From: an uncultured Clostridiaceae bacterium
GTDB taxonomy: Bacteria > Bacillota > Clostridia > TANB77 > CAG-508
NCBI GenBank assembly: GCA_946628065.1
Contig: CAMOWC010000004.1
Coordinates: 1 to 64,000, forward strand
Reading direction: 5' to 3'
DNA: 64,000 nucleotides
Under the pieces are notes generated by a model. The model worked only from the letters and a program-made list of their open reading frames with translations, had not been told where the DNA came from and did no database searches. The translations under genes were made by a program, and so were the position numbers. Each line of letters begins with the position of its first letter. Positions within the stretch are counted from its first letter, which is position 1. Positions 63,649 to 64,000 of the stretch are shown one piece after another.

Positions 63649-64000
63649 TTTATCAAGTGAAACATACAAAAGAACAAAAAAAACTAAAACTCAAATTCAT
63701 ACTAATGGTTTTAACAATTGATTTGTTTGCTGTTGTAATTACATATTTTATTATGCCTCTTGTTCAAAATTTCCCGCCATTATCTGAAGATTTTGCATTT
63801 CAAGACTCTGTGCAATCCCTTACACATATACAACAATATTCTATTGTTTATATTATTGGAACATCGATACATTTATTCACATTTAGAATATTAATGAAAG
63901 GCATATATGAATATCTAGACAAATATTATAGGAAAGAAAAAATATCGTATGACGAAATTAAAAACGTAAGAATAGACTGTATAAACATACCTTATAAAGT
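63645..64000 (+). CDS. Start of a membrane protein, 3' end outside the window
   Basis: An open frame from GTG 63645 to the window end (about 118 residues). The GTGA overlap with the NRPS stop and AAGGAAGAG upstream indicate coupling. Two hydrophobic segments: about 13-36 (ILMVLTIDLFAVVITYFIMPLV) and about 65-85 (YSIVYIIGTSIHLFTFRILM), flanking an outer loop, then a charged helix. This looks like the N-terminus of a two-helix sensor such as a kinase, cyclase or phosphatase; the catalytic part is not visible. Confidence 0.7.
   Translation, partial: MIYQVKHTKEQKKLKLKFILMVLTIDLFAVVITYFIMPLVQNFPPLSEDFAFQDSVQSLTHIQQYSIVYIIGTSIHLFTFRILMKGIYEYLDKYYRKEKISYDEIKNVRIDCINIPYK

Overview
The window comes from a low-G+C, Gram-positive-type anaerobe, most likely an uncultured member of the Clostridia. 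The signs are strongly A+T-rich DNA with AGGAGG-type ribosome sites, a sufCBDSU iron-sulfur operon, desulfoferrodoxin, an LCP cell-wall ligase, CvpA, ComEA, an XpaC/TelA pair, heterodimeric ABC exporters and a clostridial-style C-A-PCP-R peptide synthetase. No rRNA or CRISPR array is present.

Layout. 1-440: end of an initiator tRNA followed by three degenerate tandem copies of its 3' part. 447-9231 (minus): laccase-domain protein, ComEA, LCP ligase, CvpA, a beta-propeller protein, a YkvI-type transporter, PAP2 phosphatase, DUF218 protein, MBL hydrolase, ASCH protein, with one tRNA-Arg(UCU). 9401-14342 (minus): a surface/stress cassette (zinc ribbon, TelA, solute-binding protein, XpaC, solute-binding/vWA fusion). 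14579-22359 (plus): DtxR-family regulator with its operator, then sufC-B-D-S-U, mnmA, a thioredoxin reductase-like gene and trxA. 22379-28100: O-antigen ligase-type protein, CDF transporter, phosphoesterase, lipoprotein, dCMP deaminase. 28.1-37.6 kb: an integrated element with integrase, excisionase, a Sau3AI-like restriction-modification pair, XRE/ImmA regulators, TnpV and a RepA_N-type protein. 37.6-38.1 kb: tRNA-Pro, tRNA-Arg(ACG), tRNA-Pro. 38.2-58.8 kb: housekeeping and envelope genes (NodB deacetylase, FAD oxidoreductase, M14 peptidase, CCA enzyme, acyl-CoA ligase, ABC exporter pair, CopA, desulfoferrodoxin, HtrA). 59.4-64 kb: a four-domain NRPS and the start of a membrane protein.

Main discovery. 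Eight genes are interrupted, and every interruption is the same event. At ten places an in-frame CGG codon occurs, and the conserved protein resumes only if the C is skipped and the following GGN is read as glycine (CGGN = Gly, a +1 shift). The affected genes are ykvI (three sites), the vWA protein, the DtxR regulator, sufS, the C5-methyltransferase, the M14 peptidase, copA and htrA. In a by-eye scan of the other A+T-rich genes I found no in-frame CGG at all. The only in-frame CGG codons that read straight through are five in three small, conspicuously G+C-rich genes (40933, 44374, 58958). SufS needs the shift to reach its catalytic cysteine, CopA to complete DKTGT, and the methyltransferase to protect DNA from an intact restriction enzyme. 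Random decay or sequencing error does not explain one codon in one phase ten times. I infer pervasive programmed +1 recoding at CGG, analogous to the AGG/CCC frameshifting reported in Perkinsus mitochondria. I know of no bacterial description.

Other points of interest are a hairpin that hides the htrA ribosome site (possible RNA thermometer), a DtxR-type operator on the regulator's own promoter, two HEAT-repeat genes sharing one promoter/leader cassette, a three-way-junction RNA-like structure at 36.2 kb, and a GATC-containing dyad on the methyltransferase promoter.
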